Both the position numbers and the translations under genes were made by a program. The notes beneath the pieces are model-generated. The model searched no databases. It had not been told where the DNA came from and saw nothing but the letters and a program-made list of their open reading frames with translations. A stretch of 64,000 bases of DNA, taken from contig WQZN01000003.1 in the NCBI GenBank assembly GCA_009780695.1, positions 298,245 to 362,244 of the forward strand, read 5' to 3'. This document shows positions 15,827-24,398 of this stretch, one piece after another; position 1 is the first letter of the stretch; each line of letters opens with the position of its first letter. This DNA is from Microbacteriaceae bacterium. GTDB taxonomy: Bacteria > Actinomycetota > Actinomycetes > Actinomycetales > Microbacteriaceae.

Positions 15827-15870
15827 CCTCCGGAGCAGAAGGCCATTGGTTCGAATCCAATACGGGGCAC
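15827..15870 (+). repeat. attR core (duplicate of tRNA-Arg 3' end)
   Basis: An exact 44-bp copy of 13553-13596. It contains only the anticodon-to-acceptor half of the tRNA and is not a functional tRNA gene. Confidence 0.93.
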
Positions 15871-15913
15871 TTCAAGGGGTGTTCTAGGAACTGTTCCAAG
15901 AACTCCTTGTTGA

Positions 15914-15949
15914 AAGAGAATCCCGCGCCAACTGGCGCGGGATTCTCTT
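15914..15949 (+). terminator. Terminator displaced from tRNA-Arg
   Basis: A perfect 17-bp stem (AAGAGAATCCCGCGCCA and complement) with a 2-nt loop, followed by GTTTT. It sits 44 bp beyond attR, the expected distance for the original tRNA-Arg terminator before island integration. 15950-16085 shows no gene. Confidence 0.85.
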
Positions 15950-16085
15950 GTTTTCGCTCCGGGCTTGGCTCCGCCCGTTTTCGACGCCGGTTTCCGCTGA
16001 TGCGAACGAGGGCTTGTGGGCCTAGGGCTTCGTCGTGGCCAGGAGATGCCAGGCATTATTCAGTCTAAGATGCAAGCATAGATAC

Positions 16086-16604
16086 ATGACTGAGAGTGTG
16101 AACCCCCAGCCCACTGTCCCACCGCCTCCGGCCAAGAAACCCAGCCGTCTCAAACGCATACTCGGCATCACCGGCGCTTCTCTTGCCGGTCTGATGACTC
16201 TCGGCATTGTGATCGGGGCGGTGAGCCCCGCCGAGGCCGAGGACGTTCCCGCGGCCACTGCGCCGGCTGTCCCCGCGCCGGATCCGACTCCGACACCTAC
16301 GCCGCCGCCTGCTCCTGAGCCTCCAGCAACGGAACCGCCGACCGCGCCTGCGCCGCCCGCATCCCGCTGGACTGCGAGCGAGCAGGGCTTCATCAATGAG
16401 GTCCGCCAGCACTGGATGTTCCAGATCGCCGACTTCTCCGATCAGGAACTCGTCGATCTCTTCGACTCGACCAAGACCTTCATCGGGTACGGCTTCACAT
16501 CGACGGAGATCGCTGAACTGATTGCCGACCTCTACGACCTGCCGTCGAGCGTGGCCAACCAGATGATGAGCGTTCTCTACACGGCTGCGCACAACAACAT
16601 GTGA
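16086..16604 (+). CDS. Membrane-anchored protein with DUF732-like C-terminal domain
   Basis: 172 residues. A Pro-rich cytoplasmic start is followed by one transmembrane or signal helix (residues about 27-47, ending at an AEAE-like cleavage site). A long Pro/Thr/Ala cell-wall-spanning linker comes next, then a globular domain from about residue 97 (FINEVRQHWMFQI ... FTSTEIAELIADLY) that resembles DUF732 of actinobacterial secreted proteins. Start ATG 16086 has no obvious Shine-Dalgarno and may be leaderless. No function known for the family. Confidence 0.75.
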   Translation: MTESVNPQPTVPPPPAKKPSRLKRILGITGASLAGLMTLGIVIGAVSPAEAEDVPAATAPAVPAPDPTPTPTPPPAPEPPATEPPTAPAPPASRWTASEQGFINEVRQHWMFQIADFSDQELVDLFDSTKTFIGYGFTSTEIAELIADLYDLPSSVANQMMSVLYTAAHNNM

Positions 16605-16701
16605 CCTGGCTTGCCTTGATGCCCTGACCTATCACCTGATATGTCAGGGCATCCTGACGGAGGTCGCGTCGGGCCGCGCGCTATCTCGTTCCCACCGCCC
16701 G

Positions 16702-17556
16702 CTACTTGTAGAACTGCGCGACGCCGCCGTGGTGTGAGCAAGCACCTTGATGATGCGCGGCATATGAGTAGTGGCCGTCCTTGCAGAGCGCGGTCGCTCC
16801 GTTGCCGGGCGCTACTGGCGCCGCCGGTGCCGCGGGCGCGACATACGTCCCCGCCTCGGTGACTTGCGCTACAGGCTTGGTCGTCACCTGCCGCGAGATC
16901 GCGACCCGACTGGTCTCGACCCCGTTGGTGAGGGTGACGCGGTAGGTGGTCGTTTCCACCCCGTTGACGCCGCGGACGCTCAGCCGACTGCTTCCCTTTG
17001 CAAGTGACGGGGCCTGCACCGTGACGTGTGTGAACGGGATGGGGCTCGTCGCTGTCACGATCCGGGTTGTCACCACCGCGGTCGGCGTGGGCTTCGGCAT
17101 GGGCGTAGCCGTTGGCGTCACGGGCACCGTTGACGTCGTTGTCGGCGCCTCGGCGGGGCTGGTCGTTTCGGTCGCAGTATGCGCGGAGCCCGTGGGTCGG
17201 TCTGCTGAGGCAAGCGCGCGTGTCGGCTGCGCCTGCGGTGCCGTGGGATGTGCGGCCGCCGAGGCGCTGGCAGCGCCGACGAACATGATGAGCGCGAGGG
17301 CGGCCCCTACGGCGGCGATTCCGCGCCTCCTCGGCAGGCGCAACCAGGTAGTGCGACGGAAGATCGCACTGTAGACGGCAGTTCCGAGGAGGACCAGCGA
17401 GATGCAGGTGATCATCGACCAGAACCCGTCGAGGCTGCCGAGCAGCGCGAACAATGCGGTCGCAGCGAGCCCGACCCAGGTCGACGGGCGGACCTTCCGG
17501 ATGACGTTCTGGACTCGGCGAGAAGAGGGTGGCATGCCTCCGAGATTTCTGGGCAT
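16702..17556 (-). CDS. G5 and DUF3761 domain surface protein
   Basis: 284 residues. Two or three hydrophobic helices (about 27-65 and 80-101) are followed by a Thr/Pro/Ala-rich linker. A G5 domain comes next (about 165-240; TRIVTATSPIPF ... GVNGVETTTYRVTLTNGVE), then a C-terminal DUF3761 module (CKDGHYSYAAHHQGACSHHGG) with paired Cys and clustered His. G5 domains bind peptidoglycan sugars or metals in extracellular proteins. The topology places both domains outside the cell. Start could be 17556 or an internal Met (position 8). Confidence 0.82.
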   Translation of the reverse strand: MPRNLGGMPPSSRRVQNVIRKVRPSTWVGLAATALFALLGSLDGFWSMITCISLVLLGTAVYSAIFRRTTWLRLPRRRGIAAVGAALALIMFVGAASASAAAHPTAPQAQPTRALASADRPTGSAHTATETTSPAEAPTTTSTVPVTPTATPMPKPTPTAVVTTRIVTATSPIPFTHVTVQAPSLAKGSSRLSVRGVNGVETTTYRVTLTNGVETSRVAISRQVTTKPVAQVTEAGTYVAPAAPAAPVAPGNGATALCKDGHYSYAAHHQGACSHHGGVAQFYK

Positions 17557-17832
17557 GGAACGCTTCGTCTAGACCCCAGAACGTGGTGGCGCAGAGCGCC
17601 ACGAGGAACGGTGGATGATCCACTGCAGGGTCGCTGCCTGGTCTCGGCGTCACATCTCCTCGCCAGAGCAGAATGCTGCGCCCTCAGAGGAAACTCAGAT
17701 TTGTTCTGCGCTGCGACTCCCCGCAATTACTGGTCAAAGCGAGTTTCGGAATAGCCCGCTTTCATCGCCGATGGGCTGTGACATATCCCTACACTGTGGC
17801 CGAGCCGACCGCGTTCGATCGAAGGGAAGATC

Positions 17833-18045
17833 ATGACCGACAGCACCGAGTTCGAGTTCGGCGGCAGATGCGCCTTCGCCACCAGTCTCGGCGGCCCCGA
17901 GAAGGCGCCTGAGGGCAAGAGGCAGTACACGCTCGAGAGCAACGGGAAGACATACGTCTTTCTCGGCGCATTCCCGCGCTGGGCGTTCAAGACCTTCAAG
18001 CTCGAGGCGCGGGCCCAGAAGAAGTGGGCTGAGCGCCAGGGATGA
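17833..18045 (+). CDS. Small protein, possibly YHS-like
   Basis: 70 residues from ATG 17833, with GAAGGGAAG upstream. The pattern GRCAFATSLGG ... YTLESNGKTYVFLGAFPRWAFKTF is reminiscent of the metal-binding YHS fold (Cys, then GKTYxF and a terminal aromatic-Phe), but only one Cys is present and the match is weak. The 17557-17832 spacer before it shows nothing that I can support as a gene. Confidence 0.6.
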   Translation: MTDSTEFEFGGRCAFATSLGGPEKAPEGKRQYTLESNGKTYVFLGAFPRWAFKTFKLEARAQKKWAERQG

Positions 18046-18316
18046 CGGAGTGAGCGACACCTCGCCCCGCAGTGGGCTGTTGCTCCAACGGACGTGGGCA
18101 CGGGACTTCTCTGCCGGCATCCGCGTCGTGATCCAGACTCTCCGTGTCACTCATTCACGGGTCAAACACCCGATCGCCGACCAATGCTCGCCATTCGTTC
18201 GGCTTCCATTCACCTGAAGCGTCAGTTCTCAGCCCCTCGGTCGCTGATTCTGTAGCTCGGCCTTCGGCGCTCGCCGGGCCATGACACAGAACAAGTGATC
18301 TCGAAGGGATCTTTCG

Positions 18317-21300
18317 GTGCGTTCTTCTGGTTCTCCGCGCGGCGTGCGGAGCACGGTCGCCGCGGGGGTGTTCACCCTCGCGGTGTGCCTGATCGGCGGC
18401 GGACTTGCGGGCGGCCCGGTTGCCGCCGCGCAGGCCTCGGTCGCTGCGGCTCCGGGCTACACGGCGGGCATCCCGCAGTTGGCGACGATCACGAACGGCA
18501 CGAGCGCCGCGCCGTGGGACGAGTGGCAGGGCGACTCGTCCGCTGCATCGGATGTCTCGCTGCCGACTTTCGCGGCCGGGCAGGCGGATGCCACGACGGG
18601 CTACCCGAACGTCGCGGTCGCCTCAGGCAGCGCGGCGAACGCGAACTATCCGTATGCGAGCGGCATCGCCGGCAGCCCCGGCACCCTCGCCGGGTACTGC
18701 GCGTCGACGGACACCACGAGCGCGAACCCCGCCGGAACGGCCGCGACGAGCGTCGGCTCCACCTCGACGACGGTGAATCGCCAGCCCGACGGCTCGACCC
18801 TTCCGCTCGCACCGTCGTACTTCCCGCGTGTGGTGAAGAACGCGGACGGCTCGCTCACCGGCTACTTCGATTACCGCCCGAAGGATCAGGACGAGGCCGT
18901 CCTCGTCGGCACCTCGACCGACGGCGGGAAGAGCTGGACCTACGACAGCGAGCACCTCGAGCAGAACCCGGTCTACTGCGCCACGGGTGACGTGAACGAC
19001 GACGGCCAGGGCCACTCGTTCGTGACCACCATCGGCGGCACGACTCGCCTGTACACGCTGCAGCGCGCGGCGGGCGACACCGTCGGCGTGGGGCTGATCA
19101 CGCACACGATCACCCCGACCGCGGCCGACCCGCTGAACGGGGCCCCGGCCGTCGAGAAGGTCGGCATCGACCCGAACTCCTTCGCCACGGCATCCGTGTC
19201 GGTCCCGACCTCGGGCACCGCGACGATCCCGGTGCAGTCGACGGGCACGGCGCACTCGACCGAGCAGCTGATCGCGGGCGGATTCGTCGACCTCACGGCG
19301 ACCCCGACGCCGACCGCGGCCGACGTCATCACCTGCACGGGCACCGACGCCACCGACCTGACCGGATGCTCCTACGCAGGCACCGACGCACTGACGGTGA
19401 ACCCGGGCGACCTCGTCGAGCAGGTCATCGGCTACGTCGCCGGCTCCGGCGCGAAGCCGAAGTCGGTCACGGCCACGCCCTTCACGATCCCCTCCGGCCC
19501 GAACAACCTCGGCGGCACGGGCGGCGTGCAGGCGATCGGCGTCGTTGCGACCAAGGGCGCGGCGTATGCGAACGCGACGAGCACCTTCACCAATCCGCTG
19601 ACCGGAACCTGGTTCAACAACAACGCCCCGAACCGGGCCTACATCGACGGCGTCGCGATCTACTGCGTGCAGGCAAACGCCAACCCGACGAGCGCCATCG
19701 AGGACTGCACGACCGGCCCCGGCGCCGCGGCGCTCGCCGTCGCGCCCGGTGACCCGATCACCTCCGACCCGATCATCCCGGCCTCCGCGGACGCGGTGAC
19801 CACGGGCCTCGTGGCGCCGGACGGCATCGTCGACGTGCTGCCGAGCTACCCGGGCGCCCCGGCGGGCGCCACGACGGTGATGTACACCGAGAAGGAGCTG
19901 AACTACTTCGTCGCGGGCACCACGACGAACGCGGCCGCGGTCACCTTCGGCTCCGCGCCGTTCACGCTCACCTTCGCGCCCGGCCAGTACGTCGGCCAGG
20001 ACCTGCCCGGGAACATCAGCACGGCGAGCCCCGTCACGGTCTCGATGGGCGACCTGACCTCGGGCGGCTTCGTCCAGGTGACCTGCACCGGGCTCACCCC
20101 CGGCGCGACCTACGCGCTGACCGGCTGCACCGTGCCGGCGAGCGCGGCATCCGACCAGTACGACGCCACGAGCCAGATCGCCGCGCCCGGCGCGACGGTC
20201 GAGACCCCGGCCGCACTCGGCCTGACCGGCGAGGGCAGCAGCAAGGCGGCCAAGCTGTTCAAGAACAACGAGGACCTGGTGCTCACCCGCGCCGCGTACA
20301 CCACCGACGGCGTGAACTTCTCCGTCGCGGGTCTCGCGAACGGCGGCATGATCAGCGACTGCGTCACCGGCAGCGCCGACGGCACGGTGTCGATCAACAC
20401 CGTGAACTGCAACCCGGGCGCCCACTACCAGGGCCTCACGAACCCGGTCTCGACGACCGACCCGGCGCAGGGGCTGAACTACTACGCCGACAACGGACTC
20501 GCGGATGCCACCGAGATGCGCTGGAACGGCGCAGCCGGCACGATCATCACGAACGCCGACGGCAGCTACACGCTGTTCAACTCGGCGGCGTGGTCGGCCG
20601 ACGGCGACAGCGACGCGTACAACCAGATCTACTACGCGACCTCGTCGGACGGCGAGCACTGGAGCGTTCCGAAGCCCGTGGTGAGCACGGACTACACCTT
20701 CGCCGCCGCGGCCGCGTTCGACGCATCCGGCAACACCGCCCCGCTCGGCATCGGCGCGTACTACAGCGGCCGCGCCTACGGCCCCTCGGTCGTGCAGAAC
20801 GCGGACGGCAGCCTGACGCTGGTGTTCGCGGGCTACCAGGTGCCGAAGGCCATGCCCTCGGCCGACTCGACCATCGGCACGGGGGCCACGCAGTGGACGA
20901 CCGCTGACGGGCATCCGGCCGCCTACCGCAACATCCTGGTCGAGACGCTCGAGCCGGCGGCGACGCCGACGATCGTCGGCAAGGCGCGCGTCGGCAGCAC
21001 CCTGACGGCGGATGCCGGCACCTGGGCACCCGGTGTGACGCCGAGCTATCAGTGGCTCAGCGGCGGCGCCCCCATCACCGGCGCGACCGACAGCAGCTAC
21101 ACGCCCGTCGCGGCGGATGCCGGCGCCCTGATCTCGGTGCGCGTCACCGGGAGCCAGCCGAACGGGGTGAGCCAGTCCGAGACCTCGGCCGCGGTCGGCC
21201 CGGTCGTCGCACCGGTCACCGCGACGGTGACCGGCACCGCCAAGGTCGGCAACACCCTCGCGGCGGTCGCCGCGGGCGGCGCGCCCGGTTCGGTCTACGC

Positions 21301-22003
21301 CTACCAGTGGTCCGGCAACGGCGTCGCACTCGCCGGGGCGACCGGCAGCACGCTGCCGCTCACAGGCGCCCTGTACGGCGAGAACATCGCGGTCAAGGTC
21401 ACGGCCTCGGCATCCGGCTACACCGACATGTCGGCGACCTCCGCCGTCGTCGGACCGGTCACGGCCGGCACCGGCAAGACCGGAACGGTGACGGTCGCCG
21501 GCACCGCGAAGGTCGGCCAGAAGCTGACCGCGACGGCATCCGGCTGGCAGGCGGGCGCGGCTCTCAAGTACCAGTGGCAGGCGAACGGGGCATCCGTCTC
21601 GGGTGCGACCGGCTCCTCCCTGACGCTCACGGCGGCGCTGCTGAACAAGCACGTCACCGTCGTCGTCAGTGCGACCCAGACCGGATACACCTTCGCCTCG
21701 GTGACCTCGAAGGCCGTGACCGTGGCGGCGGGCACGCTGACCGCGGCCACCCCGACGATCACGGGCACCGCCGCGAACGGGAAGACGCTGACCGCACACG
21801 CCGGCACCTGGAAGCCGTCGGGCGTCGCGTTCCACTACCAGTGGTACGCGAACGGCCGCGCGATCTCGGGCGCGACCCACAGCACGCTGAAGCTCGGCAA
21901 GGCGCAGGTCGGCAAGCGGATCGGCGTCCGCGTCACCGGCACCCTGACCGGCTACACCGCCGTGGTGAAGACGAGCAAGGCCACCGCGGTCGTGCACAAG
22001 TAA
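18317..22003 (+). CDS. Large secreted surface protein with BNR-like region and four Ig-like repeats
   Basis: 1228 residues from GTG 18317, preceded by AAGGGA. A Sec signal peptide (residues about 9-38, ending AQAS) is followed by a beta-rich body with a BNR/Asp-box-like STDGGKSW near residue 195 and a second SSDGEHWS near 775. The C-terminus has four tandem Ig-like repeats of about 88 residues, starting near 880, 968, 1056 and 1144. Each has a xVGxxLTA, a YQWxxxG and a GATxS signature. There is no LPxTG or membrane anchor. The BNR-like motifs suggest a glycan-active or glycan-binding role; this is inference. The 18046-18316 spacer shows no gene. Confidence 0.85.
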   Translation: MRSSGSPRGVRSTVAAGVFTLAVCLIGGGLAGGPVAAAQASVAAAPGYTAGIPQLATITNGTSAAPWDEWQGDSSAASDVSLPTFAAGQADATTGYPNVAVASGSAANANYPYASGIAGSPGTLAGYCASTDTTSANPAGTAATSVGSTSTTVNRQPDGSTLPLAPSYFPRVVKNADGSLTGYFDYRPKDQDEAVLVGTSTDGGKSWTYDSEHLEQNPVYCATGDVNDDGQGHSFVTTIGGTTRLYTLQRAAGDTVGVGLITHTITPTAADPLNGAPAVEKVGIDPNSFATASVSVPTSGTATIPVQSTGTAHSTEQLIAGGFVDLTATPTPTAADVITCTGTDATDLTGCSYAGTDALTVNPGDLVEQVIGYVAGSGAKPKSVTATPFTIPSGPNNLGGTGGVQAIGVVATKGAAYANATSTFTNPLTGTWFNNNAPNRAYIDGVAIYCVQANANPTSAIEDCTTGPGAAALAVAPGDPITSDPIIPASADAVTTGLVAPDGIVDVLPSYPGAPAGATTVMYTEKELNYFVAGTTTNAAAVTFGSAPFTLTFAPGQYVGQDLPGNISTASPVTVSMGDLTSGGFVQVTCTGLTPGATYALTGCTVPASAASDQYDATSQIAAPGATVETPAALGLTGEGSSKAAKLFKNNEDLVLTRAAYTTDGVNFSVAGLANGGMISDCVTGSADGTVSINTVNCNPGAHYQGLTNPVSTTDPAQGLNYYADNGLADATEMRWNGAAGTIITNADGSYTLFNSAAWSADGDSDAYNQIYYATSSDGEHWSVPKPVVSTDYTFAAAAAFDASGNTAPLGIGAYYSGRAYGPSVVQNADGSLTLVFAGYQVPKAMPSADSTIGTGATQWTTADGHPAAYRNILVETLEPAATPTIVGKARVGSTLTADAGTWAPGVTPSYQWLSGGAPITGATDSSYTPVAADAGALISVRVTGSQPNGVSQSETSAAVGPVVAPVTATVTGTAKVGNTLAAVAAGGAPGSVYAYQWSGNGVALAGATGSTLPLTGALYGENIAVKVTASASGYTDMSATSAVVGPVTAGTGKTGTVTVAGTAKVGQKLTATASGWQAGAALKYQWQANGASVSGATGSSLTLTAALLNKHVTVVVSATQTGYTFASVTSKAVTVAAGTLTAATPTITGTAANGKTLTAHAGTWKPSGVAFHYQWYANGRAISGATHSTLKLGKAQVGKRIGVRVTGTLTGYTAVVKTSKATAVVHK

Positions 22004-22014
22004 CACGGATGACC

Positions 22015-22055
22015 GACGGCCCGGCAGGCGCACGATGCGCGCCTGTCGGGCCGTC
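22015..22055. terminator. Bidirectional hairpin terminator
   Basis: Arms 22015-22032 and 22036-22055 (GACGGCCCGGCAGGCGCA and complement with one bulge). It lies between the convergent surface-protein and marR genes. Confidence 0.8.
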
Positions 22056-22084
22056 GCCGTCTGCGCCGCAGCGCGCGGCGCCCC

Positions 22085-22534
22085 TCACGCGCCGTCGCGG
22101 AGCGCGTCGACCATGCTTCTGAGGCTGGCGAAGGCGGCGTTCTGCTCGGCGGCGGTCATGCCGGAGAGCATCCGGAGCTCGACAGCGCGCACCGCGGCGG
22201 ACGCCGTGTCGAGCTGGCGCCGCCCCGACGGGGTCAGCCGGGTCGGCAGCGCCTTTCCGACCGGCGCCTGCGGCGGCCGCGTCACGTAGCCGTCGCGTTC
22301 GAGCGCCTGCAGCAGCACGTTCATCGACTGCCGGGTCACGAAGGCGCCGCGGGCGAGCTCCGAGTTGGACAGCCCGGGCCGTTGGGCCAGCAGCTCGAGA
22401 CACGAGTAGTGGGTGATCGTCATGCCGAGCGGGCGCAGCACGTCTTCCATGGCGGCGCGCAGGGCGCTGGCGGCCTCTTTGAGCAGATAGCCCAGGGAGG
22501 TCTCGAGGTCGATGACGGCACCGTCTTGACTCAT
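22085..22534 (-). CDS. MarR-family transcriptional regulator
   Basis: 149 residues. Winged helix with LSNSELARGAFVTRQSMNVLLQALERDGYV and a wing near APVGKALPTRL. Start ATG 22534. It is divergent from a VOC-family protein, with two strong dyads in the 60-bp spacer, so it very probably represses both itself and that gene. Confidence 0.88.
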   Translation of the reverse strand: MSQDGAVIDLETSLGYLLKEAASALRAAMEDVLRPLGMTITHYSCLELLAQRPGLSNSELARGAFVTRQSMNVLLQALERDGYVTRPPQAPVGKALPTRLTPSGRRQLDTASAAVRAVELRMLSGMTAAEQNAAFASLRSMVDALRDGA

Positions 22535-22575
22535 GTCAGTATTCTGACATACTGTGATGTGTCAGATAACTGACA
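22533..22575. promoter_or_regulatory. Twin MarR operators
   Basis: ATGTCAG-N4-CTGACAT (22533-22550) and TGTCAG-N4-CTGACA (22560-22575), both perfect, centres 26 bp apart. The first covers the marR start codon; the second is about 20 bp before the VOC gene. Confidence 0.85.
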
Positions 22576-22594
22576 TGAACGAGAGGAGCATCCC

Positions 22595-22963
22595 ATGCCC
22601 GTCACCGGCCCCGACTTCATCTCCCTGCAGGTGCGCGACCTGGCCGCATCGCAGGCCTTCTATGAGCGCTACCTCGGCCTCGTCCGCTCGCCGGCCGGGC
22701 CGCCGCATGCGGTCGTCTTCGAGACGAAGCCGGTTGCCTTCGCGCTGCGCGACATCGTTCCCTGCGCCGATCTCGAGGCCGCGCCCCAGCCGGGTGTCGG
22801 GGTCGCGATCTGGCTGCATGCCACCGGTGTGCAGGGCATCCATGACGCGCTGGTCCGCGACGGCCACGCCATCGCCGCGGCGCCGATCGACGGGCCCTTC
22901 GGCCGCACCTTCACCTTCTCCGACCCCGACGGCTACCTGATCACCCTGCACGACCGGGCCTGA
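22595..22963 (+). CDS. VOC-superfamily (glyoxalase/bleomycin-resistance) protein
   Basis: 122 residues, one VOC module pair: SLQVRDLAASQAFYERYLG at the start and TFTFSDPDGYLITLHD at the end. Start ATG 22595 follows GAGAGGAG. Such proteins are metal-dependent lyases/dioxygenases or drug-sequestering proteins. Several expected metal ligands are not obvious (Gln12 and Asp near the end are present), so activity is uncertain. Controlled by the divergent MarR. Confidence 0.85.
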   Translation: MPVTGPDFISLQVRDLAASQAFYERYLGLVRSPAGPPHAVVFETKPVAFALRDIVPCADLEAAPQPGVGVAIWLHATGVQGIHDALVRDGHAIAAAPIDGPFGRTFTFSDPDGYLITLHDRA

Positions 22964-22981
22964 CCCGGCGTGCAGTCGGCA

Positions 22982-23416
22982 TCAGGGCAGGTTGTGGATG
23001 TCGACGCCGTGCGGCCACGGCTGGCCGGCCCCGGTCTCGAGCAGCGACTTCAGGCTGAGCAGGAAGACGGCCCACTGGGTGCTGCACTCGTGCAGGTACT
23101 CCGTCGGCTGCCGCCAGCCGGAGTGCGTGAACAGCACGATCGTCACCTCGCCGTCGGCCCTGAGATCGAATGCGATGGTCGTGCCGAGCCACTCGGCGGG
23201 CCCCGCCGTGACCTCCCACTGCACCTGCTCGCGCGGCAGCGCCCGGGCGACCGCGAGGTCGAACCCGGCCGCGTCGCCGAACCGGACCTGCAGTTCGCGC
23301 GCGTCGCCGGTGGTGTCCGTCGACCACCAGCCGGCGACCCCTTCCGGCGTCGCCAGCGCTCGATAGACCTGTTCCGCGGGCGCCTCGATGCCGATGCGGT
23401 GCCGGATGTCGACCAT
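22982..23416 (-). CDS. SRPBCC/AHSA1-family protein
   Basis: 144 residues with the Bet v1/START-like fold: IEAPAEQVYRALATPEGVAGWW at the start and a long C-terminal helix (QWAVFLLSLKSLLETG). Ligand-binding protein of unknown ligand. It is the third gene of an SRPBCC-ArsR-SRPBCC operon, 15 bp after the ArsR stop, and convergent with the VOC gene. Confidence 0.85.
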   Translation of the reverse strand: MVDIRHRIGIEAPAEQVYRALATPEGVAGWWSTDTTGDARELQVRFGDAAGFDLAVARALPREQVQWEVTAGPAEWLGTTIAFDLRADGEVTIVLFTHSGWRQPTEYLHECSTQWAVFLLSLKSLLETGAGQPWPHGVDIHNLP

Positions 23417-23431
23417 GTTCTCTCTCCCTCT

Positions 23432-23773
23432 TTATTCCGCGGCTGCGCCGCGACTGATCGCCTCGGCGATGTGCTTGATCCGGTCGAGGCGCCGGTCCCA
23501 CGCAGCCCCGACCGTCTCGAGCTGCGCGATCGCGCGCTGCAGACGCTCCGGGTCCACCGTGTAGGTCCGCCGCCGCCCGGCCGTCGTGCTCACGATCAAG
23601 CCCGACGCCGCGAGGACGTCGAGGTGCTTGGCGACGGCCTGACGCGTCACCGGCAGCGCGGCGCCGAGCCCGGTGACCGTCTCGCCGCCCGTCTCGAGCA
23701 GCATGTCCAGAACCTTCCGGCGGGTCGGGTCGCCGATGGCGGACCACAGCTCGTCGTCGATCGCGGCGCTCAT
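23432..23773 (-). CDS. ArsR-family regulator of SRPBCC operon
   Basis: 113 residues: IGDPTRRKVLDMLLETGGETVTGLGAALPVTRQAVAKHLDVL is a typical ArsR wHTH without metal-binding Cys. The C-terminal helix contains AAWDRRLDRIK, the hallmark of the ArsR group always paired with AHSA1/SRPBCC proteins. Start ATG 23773 overlaps the upstream SRPBCC stop by four bases. Confidence 0.9.
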   Translation of the reverse strand: MSAAIDDELWSAIGDPTRRKVLDMLLETGGETVTGLGAALPVTRQAVAKHLDVLAASGLIVSTTAGRRRTYTVDPERLQRAIAQLETVGAAWDRRLDRIKHIAEAISRGAAAE

Positions 23774-24231
23774 CGTGCCCTCGCGCTGCGCGAGGCGACG
23801 TAGGGGGCGATGTGCGGCAGGAAGAGGTCCCACCCCGTGACGTGGTCGCGGTATGCCGCCTCTGCGGCCGCGGCATCCCACCCGCGATCGTGGAAGCCGG
23901 ATTCGGTCATCCGCAGCAGCGTGCCGTCGCCGTCCGCCGTCAGCTCGAAGACCACGAGGAAGGAGTTGTGGAGATCGGCGCGGATGCCCGGCGCCTGCGT
24001 CCAGCGGAAGGAGAACAGTCGCGGCGGCTGTGCCTCGACGACCTCGAAGCCCTCCGTCACCTCGCCGGCCGCCGAGCGGAACACGATCTCTCCGCGGCTC
24101 CCGGCCTCCGCTCGATAACGCGCCTCGTCGGGCCACCACTGCGCCACATGGCCGGGGTCGCTGATCACCTGGAACACCACCGCCGGCGGCGCATCGATGT
24201 GCAGTCGGCGCTCGATCGTCGGGTCGCTCAC
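23770..24231 (-). CDS. SRPBCC-family protein
   Basis: 153 residues from GTG 24231, preceded by AAGGAG on the minus strand, which decides this start over the longer frame to 24399. The HIDAPPAVVFQVISDPGHVAQWW opening and MTESGF strand are the AHSA1 pattern. First gene of the operon. Two CGCAAC-type dyads lie just upstream, probably where the operon ArsR binds. Confidence 0.85.
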   Translation of the reverse strand: MSDPTIERRLHIDAPPAVVFQVISDPGHVAQWWPDEARYRAEAGSRGEIVFRSAAGEVTEGFEVVEAQPPRLFSFRWTQAPGIRADLHNSFLVVFELTADGDGTLLRMTESGFHDRGWDAAAAEAAYRDHVTGWDLFLPHIAPYVASRSARAR

Positions 24232-24242
24232 GGCTGCTCCTT

Positions 24243-24304
24243 TCGCAATGTTCGGTTGCGATGAGGCTAGCCGCGCTCGCGCGCGAACGCAACCGGAGGT
24301 TGCG
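24243..24304. promoter_or_regulatory. Candidate ArsR operators
   Basis: TCGCAA-N7-TTGCGA (24243-24261) and CGCAACC-N3-GGTTGCG (24288-24304), both perfect dyads sharing the CGCAA half-site. They lie upstream of the SRPBCC-ArsR operon. Confidence 0.65.
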
Positions 24305-24398
24305 AATTGAGTGCCACGGCCCCCGACCGGGCGTGACCGACGGGGTGACTTCGGCGCTCCTGCCCCTGGCCGTCCGCACGGCTGGGATAATCGACGCA

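Noticed and set aside
15827..15870. A second tRNA-Arg
   Set aside because: Only the 3' 44 bases are present, without D-arm or 5' acceptor strand; it is attR.
17557..17832. Possible small genes between the G5 and 70-residue genes
   Set aside because: Frames here lack starts with ribosome-binding sites and show no domain; treated as spacer.
18623..22033. An 1136-codon minus-strand frame opposite the large surface protein
   Set aside because: Arg/Gly/Asp-rich shadow with no domain. The plus strand has a signal peptide and Ig repeats.
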